From assembly GCA_051294375.1 (NCBI GenBank), contig CM119267.1:17090606-17154605 (forward strand): a stretch of 64,000 nt of DNA, written 5' to 3'. Both the position numbers and the translations under genes were made by a program. The notes under the pieces were generated by a model. That model had not been told where the DNA came from. It saw only the letters and a program-made list of their open reading frames with translations, and made no database searches. This document shows positions 63,624 through 64,000 of the stretch, piece by piece; position 1 is the first letter of the stretch, and the number at the start of each line of letters is the position of its first letter. Source of the stretch: Paraspadella gotoi (taxonomy: Eukaryota > Chaetognatha).

Positions 63624-63866
63624 TTCCCTCGCCTCTCTGTTGATAGTTTTAGTATATTAGTAGTCTCAAGATTGTTTTTAAACGCTCGGTGTAATATTTT
63701 TTTTACCCGTTTGTATTTATTTTTTGAATGCTTAAATTTTTTAACTTCTCTCTCTCCAAAACTGCCTTTTATTCGACAATCTACTCAGTTTCCCCTTTCC
63801 ACGAATCGCCTGCGGATTTCCCCCTTCTTTCGCCAAAATTTTCGCCCGCCCAACGGACATTTGCAT

Positions 63867-64000
63867 ATGAGTCAAAAAGTGGAAAAACCTGTCCTTCAAG
63901 GTCAACGCATCAAGACCAGGAAAAGGGATGAAAAAGAGAAATACGACCGAACTTCGTTCAGGGATGCAATTTTCCAAGGATTCTCCGAAGCCAAGGATCT
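63867..64000 (+). CDS. BZW: BZW/eIF5-mimic protein, 5' end (partial)
   Basis: The first 44 codons run to the window edge, starting [20 protein letters not shown] and continuing [19 protein letters not shown]. This matches the highly conserved start of BZW1/BZW2 (5MP; Krasavietz in Drosophila), W2/HEAT-repeat proteins that bind eIF2 and eIF3 and compete with eIF5 to tighten start-codon selection. The remainder lies outside the window, so the number of exons and whether it is BZW1 or BZW2 cannot be told. Confidence 0.85.
   Translation, partial: MSQKVEKPVLQGQRIKTRKRDEKEKYDRTSFRDAIFQGFSEAKD

Overview
This is a gene-dense, intron-rich window from an animal nuclear genome. Coding exons are GC-richer than the AT-rich introns and spacers, and most introns are only about 50-120 bp. 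All recognisable products are metazoan. NGDN, M6/PLP, ARIH2, a multi-Tudor protein, RSRC2, TBCK, cathepsin F, a tetraspanin and CEP70 are retained, along with C14orf119-like, MIIP-like and ETAA1-like genes. That points to a non-vertebrate animal with a compact genome; I cannot name the phylum.

Layout (every gene I could build is on the + strand): NGDN (0.8-2.2 kb); M6 proteolipid (2.8-4.2); CAP-Gly coiled-coil protein (5.6-9.3); ARIH2 RBR ubiquitin ligase (9.7-15.2), with a 2.2 kb DNA transposon in one intron; a degenerate coding region (16.6-18.2); mitochondrial ribosome recycling factor (18.3-19.4); an eight-Tudor protein (19.6-29.0) with a second copy of the same transposon; C14orf119-like (29.6-30.6); TMEM241-like transporter (30.8-32.3); MIIP-like (32.4-33.3); RSRC2 (33.5-39.8), with a zinc-finger ORF nested in an intron; TBCK (40.2-44.6); a five-Ig receptor with ITIM/ITSM-like tail motifs (45.3-49.1); a small unknown ORF (50.9-51.2); ETAA1-like (52.4-55.1); cathepsin F (55.4-57.1); tetraspanin (57.5-59.4); CEP70 (60.5-63.6); and the 5' end of BZW/eIF5-mimic protein (63.9 to the edge). 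The gene models were assembled by hand from splice signals and reading phase. Exon sums close in frame for every complete multi-exon model.

The genes do not form one pathway. They are mostly housekeeping (ribosome biogenesis, mitochondrial translation recycling, splicing, ubiquitin, centrosome and microtubules) plus a germline piRNA-type Tudor scaffold and two surface proteins. The architecture is the unusual part: complete co-orientation with many spacers of 130-600 bp; strong 3' splice-site-like sequences just upstream of many start codons; six GC-AG introns among about 123; and a transposon whose target-site duplication now supplies the splice acceptor of a Tudor-gene exon. The most biologically suggestive single gene is the ITIM/ITSM-bearing immunoglobulin receptor.
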